64,000 bases of DNA from Aporhodopirellula rubra (GTDB lineage: Bacteria; Planctomycetota; Planctomycetia; Pirellulales; Pirellulaceae). The stretch is taken from the NCBI RefSeq assembly GCF_014192335.1, contig NZ_JACHXU010000020.1, positions 62,001 to 126,000 on the forward strand. The letters are read 5' to 3'. Positions 33,689 to 42,010 of the stretch are shown one piece after another (position 1 is the first letter of the stretch; the number at the start of each line of letters is the position of its first letter). Both the position numbers and the translations under genes were made by a program. The notes below the pieces were generated by a model that had not been told where the DNA came from, made no database searches, and worked only from the letters and a program-made list of their open reading frames with translations.

Positions 33689-35659
33689 TCACAGCTCGAA
33701 AGGACCAGACATTGAAGAGTCGAGCGGCTCATCGCTTGCGTTGCGAAATCGCAATGTGTAATCAGCCAGCATTTCAGTTTCCTCTGAACGGTCAAAGAAG
33801 TATCCGTGAGTTTCGTAAATGAATTCCTTAAAAATCTTGATCGCGTGGGCTTTTTCCTCGGCTGAATCGCCCCGAAGGCTAAACGGATCGATGACGTCGG
33901 CAATCCGCACAAAGGACGCCAACCCTAATGGATCCACAGCAAGAAAGCAGTGCTGCGGTGGCAGACGTTGAAATGCATTTGTCAACTCGCTTACTTGCCA
34001 ATCGAGTGATCGAGTCAAGCTTCCTGTTCGCTGCTCGACGAGTTCGTACTTCGCAATTGGAGAAACACTTAACGTTACGCTGCTTGATCGAGACTTTCCT
34101 TCAGATGAACTTTTAGTTGTATTGGTACCGGTGCTGTTGACCGTAGACCGTTGGGAAGTCGTTCCTCCGGTGGTCCCCCGATTGACACTTTCGACTGCAC
34201 TAGTTCCGTCGCCGAATGTTGACGACGGATTACCGTCGCCCCCTGGAATGTGCGTTGACTGACTGACGTTGGAACCTACGGAGGAGCCGGAACCTTCACT
34301 CCATCCATACGAGGTTCCTTCAGTATAGCCCGTCGATGTCCCGATTGATGCCCCTTCGGATGTGCCATGAGATTCAGTTTCTCCGGCGCTGCGGCCAAAA
34401 CTTGGCGTCACGATGAAATCGTATCCGGCATGTCGCTGAACTTCGTGAATAAGCGGAGTGAAGTCTAGTAAACGATAAGCCAACGACTCCGCGAGCTCTT
34501 CCGCAATCGGCTTGTATTTCTGCTGAAACGTGATGCGAATGTCGCACTGACCGAGAACTGTTTCGGTCAGATCAATCTCACCATGCTTGAGATTGTCCAA
34601 TGACTGCATCGCAAGTCCAAGTGTGAATCGATACTTGCCAGACTCCTTGAGCAAGTGCATCAGGTCTTCTCCGATGTAGTTTTGCGCCTCATCGATCATC
34701 AAATAGAAGCGTCTTCGCTCTTCCCGGCGAATGGACATTACCGCATCAGTAAGCTCTCGAATGATCAATCCGCCAACGATTCGTCCCTCGGACTGGTGAA
34801 AACGCCTCGTCTTCCCCAACGCAGCAAGAATGATTCCGCCAGAGGCAACGATCTTTCGAAAATCAATTCTTTCGGCACGGGGATTGAAGATATTTCTAAG
34901 GATTGGGCTAACGACACGTTGGATGCGATTGATTGTTGACTCCACCCAACCTTCTCGACGAATCGGATCTTTCACTGACTTAAGCAATCGCAATCGATTG
35001 AGGACATCAATTCCTTGCGAATGGGTGTCCAGACGCCCTTCTACGATTCGAAATACACTAGTGAACCGCTCGTCGGAAGGATCGAGAAGTATCAACGCCT
35101 CGGCCAAGCCCAGATGCTTATCAGTTGATTCATCTCTGATTCCAATCGCGTACAAAACTGCACCAATCCATCGCTGCAGTCGTACCTGTTTACTGGCCTC
35201 AGCCTCCGTTTCACCCAATCCTCGGGTGATGATCGCAGAGAGATCCAAACACTTTGCGTACAGCCATTCGTAGTAACCCTGCCGTGTCATCGAGATTGGA
35301 TCATTAGGATCAGGTTCGTAGTGAAACGGATCATATGCAAAGAGTTTCTCGTGCGGATTGATGTAGTGAATGTTCTTGGCCCGATAACCAAGTTCATTCT
35401 TGCTGTAAGCCAAATACGCGAATAGATCGTCAGCGGTGTCGCTATGCGGATCGATAAAAGCAAAGCCTCGCTCCTGATCAATCAGCTGGCGACCAATTAG
35501 CTCAAACAACTTACTCTTGCCTCGCCGCGTTCCGCCAAAAATGGCCATGTGCGTGTGCAGCAAAGCTTCTTCAATCTGAATTCGTGGTGAATTGGGAATG
35601 GCTTCCCCTGAGAACAAGCGCGTAAGTGTTCCTAATTTCAGAACTTTGGAAGAATACAC
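33689..35659 (-). CDS. VirD4/HerA-like P-loop ATPase
   Basis: This 656-residue protein has a Walker A GGTRRGKSK near residue 43, an AFIDPHSDTADDL motif near 73, and a Walker B with following residues LMIDEAQNYIGEDLMHLLKE near 320. It matches coupling-protein or TraG/HerA-type DNA-pumping ATPases of conjugative and integrative elements. A low-complexity Gly/Ser/Thr insert at about residues 430-530 (GTSEGASIGTSTGYTEGTS) separates the ATPase core from the last domain. The start is a GTG that shares its G with the TAG stop of the upstream gene, so translation is coupled. It probably moves element DNA, but no relaxase is nearby. Confidence 0.78.
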   Translation of the reverse strand: MYSSKVLKLGTLTRLFSGEAIPNSPRIQIEEALLHTHMAIFGGTRRGKSKLFELIGRQLIDQERGFAFIDPHSDTADDLFAYLAYSKNELGYRAKNIHYINPHEKLFAYDPFHYEPDPNDPISMTRQGYYEWLYAKCLDLSAIITRGLGETEAEASKQVRLQRWIGAVLYAIGIRDESTDKHLGLAEALILLDPSDERFTSVFRIVEGRLDTHSQGIDVLNRLRLLKSVKDPIRREGWVESTINRIQRVVSPILRNIFNPRAERIDFRKIVASGGIILAALGKTRRFHQSEGRIVGGLIIRELTDAVMSIRREERRRFYLMIDEAQNYIGEDLMHLLKESGKYRFTLGLAMQSLDNLKHGEIDLTETVLGQCDIRITFQQKYKPIAEELAESLAYRLLDFTPLIHEVQRHAGYDFIVTPSFGRSAGETESHGTSEGASIGTSTGYTEGTSYGWSEGSGSSVGSNVSQSTHIPGGDGNPSSTFGDGTSAVESVNRGTTGGTTSQRSTVNSTGTNTTKSSSEGKSRSSSVTLSVSPIAKYELVEQRTGSLTRSLDWQVSELTNAFQRLPPQHCFLAVDPLGLASFVRIADVIDPFSLRGDSAEEKAHAIKIFKEFIYETHGYFFDRSEETEMLADYTLRFRNASDEPLDSSMSGPFEL

Positions 35660-36879
35660 TAAGCTCTGGTCTCCTGAGTTGGCGGTTCAGTTCTAATAAC
35701 GCCGCTGAAATTTTCTAAATTCGCTAGCCAATCATCGTCCGGCTCCGGAAGATCGATTTCGGGATGGCTCTCCAAATAGCGGCGAAAGGTCTTTTGAATC
35801 GCGGCATTGAGTTCGTCCTCTGAAGTGGGGACGTGGTGATGCATGGCTTTTTGGTGGACGTCGTTTGAGATCTCTTGGAGACGACGTTCGCGCTCGCGCT
35901 TTGCCTCCAGCCTCAATTTGTTGACATTAAAATTCTCCGTGTACTGCACATGGATCTCTTTCTGAATGGTAGCGATCTTTTGGTCGAACTCGCTTTCAAG
36001 TTCGTCACGGTGTTGCTCATATTGTTCTTCGAGTTGTCTCTGATACTCCAACCTGCGACTTTCATACTCTGAATTTCGAGCTGCAAGTTGCTCATTGGCT
36101 TCGACTCGCATTTCTTGGCGAACTCGATCAAGAGCGGTCGCAAATGCTAGCATCGGTCGCTTAAGTCGCGCTCGGCCCAAGAACTCGGGGAAAGAAGTAC
36201 GGGCATCCCATGAAAAGCCAAGAGCGTCTGTAGCTTCTACTTGCTTCATGTAGAAAAGACGTTGCTGATTCTTGATCAGCGGTTCGCAATATGATCGAAG
36301 CCTTGGTAATTCAGCTTCAAGATGTCTTCTGCACTCCTTTAAATTGACCGTCATGGTCTCTTCGTCCGGAATCTCTCCCTGGCGATACCTGCAAACTATC
36401 GGAAGAACCAAATCGACAGGGGCTGAGCAGATGCATGCCACCGTCTCCCAGTGCTTCAACTCAGTTGCCAGTTTGGTGGCGACGCGAGTTTCGCGAACAA
36501 GCTGTGAATCTTCTTCAATTTTGGAAGGGTCAGCGTAACGTAACCAGTCAAGCTCGATCGGAAGATCCATCTGATCTGCCGGTGAGACGGAAGACGAGTA
36601 GCTGGAAATCGCTTCAAGTACGTAGGAAATCGAGCTGGAAGCAGGTTCAATCAGCGAACCTATCGGCACACCTTTATCTTGCGACTCAAAACGGTCCTTG
36701 AGGTTATTCGCCCGCGTTTTTTCCTTGTCTGCCCGCGTCTTTTCTTCCTCCGATTTACGTTGATCTGACATCGAGTGAAAGATCAAAAACACAACGCCGA
36801 TGGCGAAAATTCCGAAGAGCAGTGGACCAACTACACCGTCGTTAGCCGCTAGTAGACAATAGCTTGCAAGTAGTCTCAC
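35659..36879 (-). CDS. Membrane-anchored coiled-coil protein, ATPase partner
   Basis: The 406-residue protein has one N-terminal membrane helix (VVGPLLFGIFAIGVVFLIFH). A charged coiled coil follows (SEEEKTRADKEKTRANNLKD), then a middle domain of about 180 residues. A second long coiled coil is rich in Glu, Arg and Gln (YESRRLEYQRQLEEQYEQHR). The start is GTG and the end overlaps the ATPase GTG by one base. Tight coupling suggests it anchors or regulates the ATPase at the membrane. I do not recognise the family. The upstream 62-residue gene overlaps its start by 38 bp. Confidence 0.68.
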   Translation of the reverse strand: MRLLASYCLLAANDGVVGPLLFGIFAIGVVFLIFHSMSDQRKSEEEKTRADKEKTRANNLKDRFESQDKGVPIGSLIEPASSSISYVLEAISSYSSSVSPADQMDLPIELDWLRYADPSKIEEDSQLVRETRVATKLATELKHWETVACICSAPVDLVLPIVCRYRQGEIPDEETMTVNLKECRRHLEAELPRLRSYCEPLIKNQQRLFYMKQVEATDALGFSWDARTSFPEFLGRARLKRPMLAFATALDRVRQEMRVEANEQLAARNSEYESRRLEYQRQLEEQYEQHRDELESEFDQKIATIQKEIHVQYTENFNVNKLRLEAKRERERRLQEISNDVHQKAMHHHVPTSEDELNAAIQKTFRRYLESHPEIDLPEPDDDWLANLENFSGVIRTEPPTQETRA

Positions 36880-37030
36880 CGAACTTGTCTCCCTTGGGAC
36901 AGTTGTTACGGATCAGCAGTGCCAATTGAGCAGCGCGGCTTTTGTCACCCTTGCTCGAGAGTTCAATCGGGCGTCCAACGAAAGCCGAGAACACCGGTAG
37001 CCCGGCGTCAAAGAGTGGTTGTTGGTTCAT
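36842..37030 (-). CDS. Small protein of the ATPase operon
   Basis: This 62-residue frame begins with the ATG of an ATGA overlap with the preceding HTH gene and overlaps the next gene by 38 bp. Such tight spacing supports it as a real gene. It contains LFDAGLPVFSAFVGRPIELS and KSRAAQLALLIRNNCPKGDKF and has no Cys motif or membrane helix. The function is unknown. The long overlap with the GTG-started coiled-coil gene leaves some doubt as to which start is right. Confidence 0.5.
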   Translation of the reverse strand: MNQQPLFDAGLPVFSAFVGRPIELSSKGDKSRAAQLALLIRNNCPKGDKFGETTCKLLSTSG

Positions 37031-37275
37031 GACCGCCCCCGCTTGTTAGCGTTGCGGACATTAGGACAGCCGTCCAATTCCCATTGCTCGATAAGAGCAA
37101 TCGGCCAGCGACACAAATTCCCAAGTTTGATCGGTCGCGGGATTCTGCCTGCGTCAGCCATTCGCCGGACGTGTCGTGTTGAACACCTCCAGCGTTCTGA
37201 AAGATCATCGACGCTAAGCATCGACCGCCCGCGACCGTCAGCGATCGCATCGGCGTTTGCCAATTGATTTCTCAT
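37027..37275 (-). CDS. Second excisionase-type HTH protein (AlpA/HTH_17-like)
   Basis: The 82-residue protein has the HTH_17 pattern LSVDDLSERWRCSTRHVRRMADAGRIPRPIKLGN followed by WPIALIEQWELDGCP. This is the AlpA/Xis-type DNA-binding fold. It heads the operon of the small protein, coiled-coil protein and ATPase and overlaps the next start by 4 bp. It could regulate this operon or act as excisionase. The element thus has two such proteins, one at each side. Confidence 0.75.
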   Translation of the reverse strand: MRNQLANADAIADGRGRSMLSVDDLSERWRCSTRHVRRMADAGRIPRPIKLGNLCRWPIALIEQWELDGCPNVRNANKRGRS

Positions 37276-37364
37276 CCTTCACCCGTGTTTCGAGGACATC
37301 GCAGACCCACGAAATGTGAGCCTGTCACGGGCAATCATTGGGAGACAAGCAGCGAGTGTCTTTT

Positions 37365-37393
37365 GGGGTTCTTTCGATTTCCGATAGAACCCC
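37365..37393 (-). terminator. Hairpin between the 491-residue gene and the HTH gene
   Basis: GGGGTTCT pairs with AGAACCCC, continued by TCG/CGA after one T-T mismatch, with an ATTTC loop. It lies 11 bp past the stop of the minus-strand gene at 37404. No T-run follows on the minus strand, so termination is uncertain; it may protect the mRNA end. Confidence 0.5.
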
Positions 37394-37403
37394 CATGAAC
37401 TAC

Positions 37404-38879
37404 CTAAGCTTTTTTTGCATGCGAATAGCGGTTCTTGTAGAGCGGGGTCAATTCGGGGACGTAATACGCAGCAAGCCTCGATTGCACGTTTCGCCGAAAC
37501 GTTCCAATCGCATCGACGCCCCATCTTCCATGCGAATCAGTGGCGTTGTGTTTCGCAGCTTTTCTAACTTCGCTTACTTGTTTCGACGTCATGTTAAGCA
37601 AGCGTGCAAAGTCGCCGGACATGATCCAATCAGCGGATCCATCAAATGCCGGCGGTGCGTTAGGAATGCCCTTGTCACCTGCCGGATTCACAACTTCGGA
37701 GGTTGTTTCGTCAGTTGCCAGCTTCGGCGGGAGCGTAACATATTCGGCTGTGTAGCTGGCTTTTCCCAAGTTCGGCTCCGTGGCTGATTGCGTCATTCCT
37801 TTGAAATGCAGGAACGGAACGTAAGCCTGCATCACCCGTGATTTTTCATCGGCGATTCGTTGTTGCAGTCTCGCATGTTTCTCCTCGTCGTATGGGCAAG
37901 ACTTCGCATGTTGAATGCAACGAACATTCTCCGCATGGTGAGGGTTGCAAGCGTCGCCAAATCGCAGGCAATGCTGCATCTGTTTTGCCCAATGAGCCAT
38001 GCTAAACGCCAGCCTATTCATGGGGGCCCGAACATCGACGTTGGAAGTGCCAAGCAAAGCAACCGGTGGCAGTTCGGATAGGTCCTTTCGAGCGAATTCG
38101 AGCAATCCCGACAACGGTGCGAACGCCGGCAGGAATTCGCTACGTTGCCGTTCTAACGTTCGCTGCAATTCTCGCAGGGAATCACTTGAATCGTCCAACT
38201 CTTTCCGAAATTGTGCAATCGCTCGCACTTTCAGTTCTTGGTTTTGCTCGGCGTTGCCTGTCTCCGGGTAAGTCACCAGCATCGTGATTTGGCGATATTG
38301 AAATAACGAGATCTGAAGCATCGTTGCAGCAAGTTCACCCGCAGCCATATAGGCCGCGTCGATATTGCTGGGGGTGGCCGTTGGGCTGTCAGCATTCGTT
38401 ACGCGATCCCTGAATTCAGGTGTCGTTCGTCGTTTCTCGGCTTGGTCCTCTTTTGGGCCTACCCCGAAAGTGCCCTTCGGTTCGATGGTAGAGGAAAGCG
38501 TTCGCTTCACGTAGCGAATCGAACGCTGCAAGTAGTCTTTGACAACCGGTAGATTGATCTCGCTCAGGGCGATGGAGTACTCGCTAGCGATCTGGTTCTG
38601 GGCGATGCCTCCCATTGTGCCGGGACGGTCTGGGAATCGGGGGTCCCATACCTTGAATTTAATCACGTCCGCGTTGTCGGTCTTAGTTAGCTCTAACATT
38701 CGCGGAAGCGAAAGTTCGTTTCTAAGCCGATTGACTTCGCTACCAAGTTGCAAGATATCATCGACACCATTGAGGTCGAAAACCGGTAGCGTCAGCCTCT
38801 CTATTCGCAGTGTCAATTCTGTAAGACATTCGACCAATTGATCTAGCTTATCTCGGTCCACTTCTCGGCTCCTACCCAT
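37404..38879 (-). CDS. Large island protein of unknown function, possible Rep
   Basis: I do not recognise this 491-residue protein. It has a helical N-terminus (RDKLDQLVECLTELTLRIERL) and a central charged helical part (FRKELDDSSDSLRELQRTLERQRSEF). A Cys/His cluster follows (CLRFGDACNPHHAENVRCIQH then CPYDEEKH) that could bind zinc. A C-terminal helix-turn-helix-like end is SGDFARLLNMTSKQVSEVRKAAKHN. Zinc cluster plus DNA-binding end suggests a DNA-binding protein, perhaps an initiator for the non-coding region just upstream. That is inference from position. ATG start, no clear ribosome-binding site. Confidence 0.6.
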   Translation of the reverse strand: MGRSREVDRDKLDQLVECLTELTLRIERLTLPVFDLNGVDDILQLGSEVNRLRNELSLPRMLELTKTDNADVIKFKVWDPRFPDRPGTMGGIAQNQIASEYSIALSEINLPVVKDYLQRSIRYVKRTLSSTIEPKGTFGVGPKEDQAEKRRTTPEFRDRVTNADSPTATPSNIDAAYMAAGELAATMLQISLFQYRQITMLVTYPETGNAEQNQELKVRAIAQFRKELDDSSDSLRELQRTLERQRSEFLPAFAPLSGLLEFARKDLSELPPVALLGTSNVDVRAPMNRLAFSMAHWAKQMQHCLRFGDACNPHHAENVRCIQHAKSCPYDEEKHARLQQRIADEKSRVMQAYVPFLHFKGMTQSATEPNLGKASYTAEYVTLPPKLATDETTSEVVNPAGDKGIPNAPPAFDGSADWIMSGDFARLLNMTSKQVSEVRKAAKHNATDSHGRWGVDAIGTFRRNVQSRLAAYYVPELTPLYKNRYSHAKKA

Positions 38880-38891
38880 AGTGACGGGCGG

Positions 38892-38955
38892 GCCCTACCG
38901 TCGCCGCTGGGTAGGTAGCGGCTACGGTAGGGCACAACGGCGGAAGCGATCCGCC
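38892..38955. repeat. REP-like double hairpin
   Basis: GCCCTACCGT and GCCGCT (38892-38908) pair with AGCGGC and ACGGTAGGGC (38917-38933), a 17-position stem with one mismatch and an 8-base loop. A second hairpin follows at once, GGCGGA-AGCGA-TCCGCC (38939-38955). Two close hairpins of this composition resemble REP/BIME repeats. It lies 13-76 bp upstream of the start of the 491-residue gene. Confidence 0.6.
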
Positions 38956-39751
38956 TACCCTTGAATGTCGTCGCCGGTCGAGCGACAACAGAAAAACGGG
39001 CGACCAAACCCGCGGTCCGAATTTTGACAATTTCGGGGTTTGTCGTCACCCCTCATAATCCCCCCAGCGTTTGACCGCTTCCCGGTTGTCGAATAGGTGG
39101 GGGTGGGGTGGTGCCAAATCACACCACGTCTATGCGAAAACCGCCGGGTGCGGGGGAATGAACCCGCAAAGCGAATCGCCGGAAGGACCCAAGTAGCCGG
39201 CCCCCGGTCCTGTGAATCCGAATCGGACGGACTCTCTCTCAGCCGTGCGGGGCTGGGAATGGCATAGGACGCCAACAACCAGCCGGGAGGACCCAAGAGG
39301 GGAGTGTGCACAGGTTCCCCCTGGCCCCCACAAGCAATTGCGTGTGTAGCGTCCCCCTCCCCGCCACAAGCAAACGCCGGACGGTGTTGAACAACCACCG
39401 GGACCTAATTTACCGCACCCGCGATCGAGCAGGCAAAGGGAACCTAATAAGCCTTCCCCCGCCCCACTGTGCAAAAATCATTTTGCTGCATACGCGGCGT
39501 GAAACGGGCAGTAATAGGTCGTGATCATGCCATTTCAGAGAATTTCATAGTGGGGGGGGCACACAAAGCGAAGCGAAGTCATTTTTGCAGGTTCGTAATC
39601 AGAGACACGTCGCGGAGGCATTACCCGCGATACGTGATCCAATCGGAAGGACCCACCCCAGTCAAATTTGCGTAGGTCGAAGTCTGTCCAATTTGAATCG
39701 TGACGCGATGGTTCTTACTGGCATCGAAAGCAGGCCACTGCGAAGTAGTAA
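38956..39751. other. Non-coding region of the element, origin candidate
   Basis: About 800 bases hold no convincing gene on either strand. The composition is uneven, with C-rich and G-rich runs and a run of eight G at about 39551. A short motif recurs: AAGGACCCA near 39183, GAGGACCCA near 39287 and AAGGACCCA near 39648. CCACAAGCAA occurs twice between 39325 and 39375, once within a GCAATTGC palindrome. Such a region beside a possible initiator gene would suit an origin of replication or transfer. This is inference. Confidence 0.4.
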
Positions 39752-39976
39752 CTACTCGGTTCGGGCGACCGCTTCGGCTTGCCGTTCCAACGCGGCGAGC
39801 AACCGACCAGCGGCATCGGTGCCAAGCGTTTCCGCAATCGCATCGAGCAACACCGAAGCGGCCGACCGTTCGCCTGATTCCGTGATCTGGTGCAAGCATT
39901 GGTGCAAGCGTTCGGCGATTTCGTGAGAATCCCCAATTTCACGGGGTTCTGGGCCTTTAAATTCGCCGTCCGCATT
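39752..39976 (-). pseudogene. Possible gene remnant next to attR
   Basis: A minus-strand frame ending at 39752 reads as a helical, Ala/Glu/Leu-rich protein tail (HEIAERLHQCLHQI, VLLDAIAETLGTDAAGRLL, LERQAEAVARTE). Upstream it runs through the antisense of the tRNA fragment, which cannot be its natural beginning. It may be the end of a gene truncated when the element integrated or decayed. It does not look like the missing end of the integrase. Confidence 0.3.
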
Positions 39977-40032
39977 GGTTGAGGGCCTAGTGGGAGTTAA
40001 TCCCGTGGAGGTTCGAGTCCTCTCGGCCGCAT
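39977..40032 (+). repeat. attR: 56-bp copy of the tRNA-Leu 3' half
   Basis: Identical to 25381-25436 over 56 bases, from the anticodon stem to the base after the discriminator. It lacks the acceptor 5' strand and D arm, so it is not a functional tRNA gene. It marks the right end of the element. Confidence 0.93.
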
Positions 40033-40037
40033 TCGAT

Positions 40038-40063
40038 AAACCCCGTGATCCACGGGGTTTTTT
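40038..40063 (+). terminator. Displaced original terminator of tRNA-Leu
   Basis: CCCCGTG-ATC-CACGGGG flanked by AAA and TTTTTT forms a classical terminator 5 bases after attR. It is best read as the tRNA gene's own terminator before integration. Confidence 0.88.
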
Positions 40064-40360
40064 CGTGCGCCGACGGAATCTCGATTCCACTGCGACGTCG
40101 CTTGAACGGCCACCAACGCCCCCTGGTTTACCACGCTTGCCTGAATACGCCGCAAACAGCGGCCCAAACATTCACAGGCCGGCAAACATCAGCAAGCCAT
40201 CCATCGCAGCAGCAGTGTCAATACTCAGCCGGAGCCCTGACGATGATGTCAAATTCCACCGGCACTCAACCAACCAAACCAAACCGTTCAGCCAACCATC
40301 CTGCTACCTTACGACTTCTCAATACGTTCTCTGCTATCTGATTTCGGGATTGGCAAACTG

Positions 40361-41404
40361 CTAGTTGGCCTGCGTTTTAGATAGCGATTCGACGAACTGT
40401 AGGGTGCTGGCGACGACGCGATCGACGGTCGATGTTTGCGTGTGATTGCCCCAGTAAAATCCGTGTTGCTCACCGGGATATATGATGACTCGGAGATCTT
40501 TGCCCGCGGCGGTGATCGCGGGAAAGAGGATTTCATTGTTCATCTTTTTGAGCGGATGAGTGTCACCGTGGTGAATCAAAATGGGACACCGGATTGCGTC
40601 GATCTTCTGTTCGGTCTGCTGGCGTTGGATGTCAGTATAGTAGTGCAGCGGGCGTTTCATGCAGTCTTCCCTCACTGAAACATCATGCATCATTCCAGCG
40701 TAAAGGATGGACGCTGGCTCACCGGCCACCACGGCAAACGGCGCAGCTTCGCGGGAACTCGCGAGGTCCAACACGATGCTTCCGCCACCACTGCCTCCGA
40801 AGACAATCACGCGGTCCGCATCGACTTCAGGAAGCTCCTTCACCGCGCGAACGATGGCGATTGCGTCAAGAATGGGACCGCGAGAAAGCGGCTCGCGGCC
40901 ATAGGTGCGAAACGTCGCTGAGACCGCAACGTAACCCGCCACCAAAAATCGTGTGTGCGTCGGATTGGAACGAGCGTCCTCTTGCAGCATTCGGGGCGTT
41001 CGTTTTCCAAGACCACCGTGGAAAAAGACGAAGGTCGGCAAAGGTCGATCGGCACTGCGGGGTACCCGGTAAGCCACTTCCGTGCGGACTCCATCAGCCG
41101 CCGTGACGGTAAGCGTTTTGACTGGACTGTCTTCCTCCGACACACGAACCGGCGGTACGGTCGCTCTCTCCCGGGATCCGTCACCATCGGTGCTGCGATC
41201 GCCCGTTCGTTCTCCTGTTCCCGCACTTCGCTGCTTAATGGCGCGGCTGAGGTATTCGGCTTCGTTAGCGGTTAAAACCACGCCGCGTTTTTGTTTTTGT
41301 CGCAGAACACGTGCGCGGTCCCAGTCGATTTCATCCGCCCAACAGGTCGTCAGCAGACTGACGCTAATAACACATACGAGCAACAAACAGGAGCGTGGCT
41401 TCAT
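40361..41404 (-). CDS. Secreted alpha/beta-hydrolase
   Basis: The 347-residue protein starts with a signal peptide (SCLLLVCVISVSLLTTCWA). The alpha/beta-hydrolase core has the oxyanion-hole-type TFVFFHGGLGKRTP, the nucleophile elbow GGSGGG (Ser near residue 203), an Asp in PILIHHGDTHP and a late His in GEQHGFYWG. This is the prolyl-oligopeptidase/DLH-like branch; substrate could be an ester or a peptide. It lies 28 bp downstream of a marR gene on the same strand and is probably under its control. The linker after the signal is Arg/Thr-rich and low in complexity. Confidence 0.82.
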   Translation of the reverse strand: MKPRSCLLLVCVISVSLLTTCWADEIDWDRARVLRQKQKRGVVLTANEAEYLSRAIKQRSAGTGERTGDRSTDGDGSRERATVPPVRVSEEDSPVKTLTVTAADGVRTEVAYRVPRSADRPLPTFVFFHGGLGKRTPRMLQEDARSNPTHTRFLVAGYVAVSATFRTYGREPLSRGPILDAIAIVRAVKELPEVDADRVIVFGGSGGGSIVLDLASSREAAPFAVVAGEPASILYAGMMHDVSVREDCMKRPLHYYTDIQRQQTEQKIDAIRCPILIHHGDTHPLKKMNNEILFPAITAAGKDLRVIIYPGEQHGFYWGNHTQTSTVDRVVASTLQFVESLSKTQAN

Positions 41405-41432
41405 GATGAATCTCCAAAGGATTGAAAGCGAA

Positions 41433-41954
41433 TCAGGACTTGTTTTCTTTTGCAGAGGGCGCGTTGTCGTTTCCGAGCGACGCGAGTTCTCGATTGATGT
41501 TCTCTGTCGCTCGGATCAATAGGTCCGCAAAGGCTTCGCGTTCGGACGTCGAGAACTCTCGACAAATCACAGACTCCATGTGCTCGGCAAGCGAAAAACA
41601 ATCCGGCATGAGCGCCCGCGCTTCGGGAGTGAGTGACATCCGAATCGCGCGGCCGTCGGAAGGATCTGGACGCGTCGTTACCAGCCCCAACTTACGAACT
41701 CGCTTCACCAACCCCGTCATGGTCGATCGCGCCAATCCCAGTCGAGTGGCGATTTCAGATGCGGTCTGATCGTCTTGACGAAACAGGGCGAACAGGAGAT
41801 TACCGATCCCCGGCTGGAGCTTATCGTCGAGTTGACGCAGTTTCAGATGACGCGCGAGCATTCCGAGGTACGAGTAGTAGGCTCGCCCGAGAAACAAGCT
41901 GATCTGGTTGTCTTCTGTCGGCGCGACCGTCGCGGATGGCAGTTCAAAACCCAT
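41433..41954 (-). CDS. MarR-family transcriptional regulator
   Basis: This 173-residue protein has the MarR winged helix: GNLLFALFRQDDQTASEIATRLGLARSTMTGLVKRVRKLGLV, then the wing RPDPSDGRAIRMSLTPEARAL. Dimerisation helices flank it. MarR proteins usually repress nearby genes and respond to small aromatic or oxidising ligands. The hydrolase gene follows on the same strand, and a perfect 13-bp inverted repeat just upstream of the start is a likely autoregulatory operator. Confidence 0.9.
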   Translation of the reverse strand: MGFELPSATVAPTEDNQISLFLGRAYYSYLGMLARHLKLRQLDDKLQPGIGNLLFALFRQDDQTASEIATRLGLARSTMTGLVKRVRKLGLVTTRPDPSDGRAIRMSLTPEARALMPDCFSLAEHMESVICREFSTSEREAFADLLIRATENINRELASLGNDNAPSAKENKS

Positions 41955-41976
41955 GTCATATCACTCGAACAAGGTA

Positions 41977-42010
41977 GTACGGTACCGAACAACATAATTC
42001 GGTACCGTAC
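41977..42010 (-). promoter_or_regulatory. Probable MarR operator
   Basis: GTACGGTACCGAA (41977-41989) and TTCGGTACCGTAC (41998-42010) form a perfect 13-bp inverted repeat with an 8-bp spacer, 23-56 bp upstream of the marR start. Each arm also contains the palindrome GGTACC, so each could bind a dimer. Size and place fit a MarR operator over its own promoter. Confidence 0.72.

Noticed and set aside
39977-40032. A second tRNA-Leu gene
   Set aside because: The 5' acceptor strand and D arm are missing; it is the attR copy.
39977-40171. Minus-strand frame continuing outside the island
   Set aside because: This part reads the antisense of the tRNA fragment and terminator, a known source of false protein calls.
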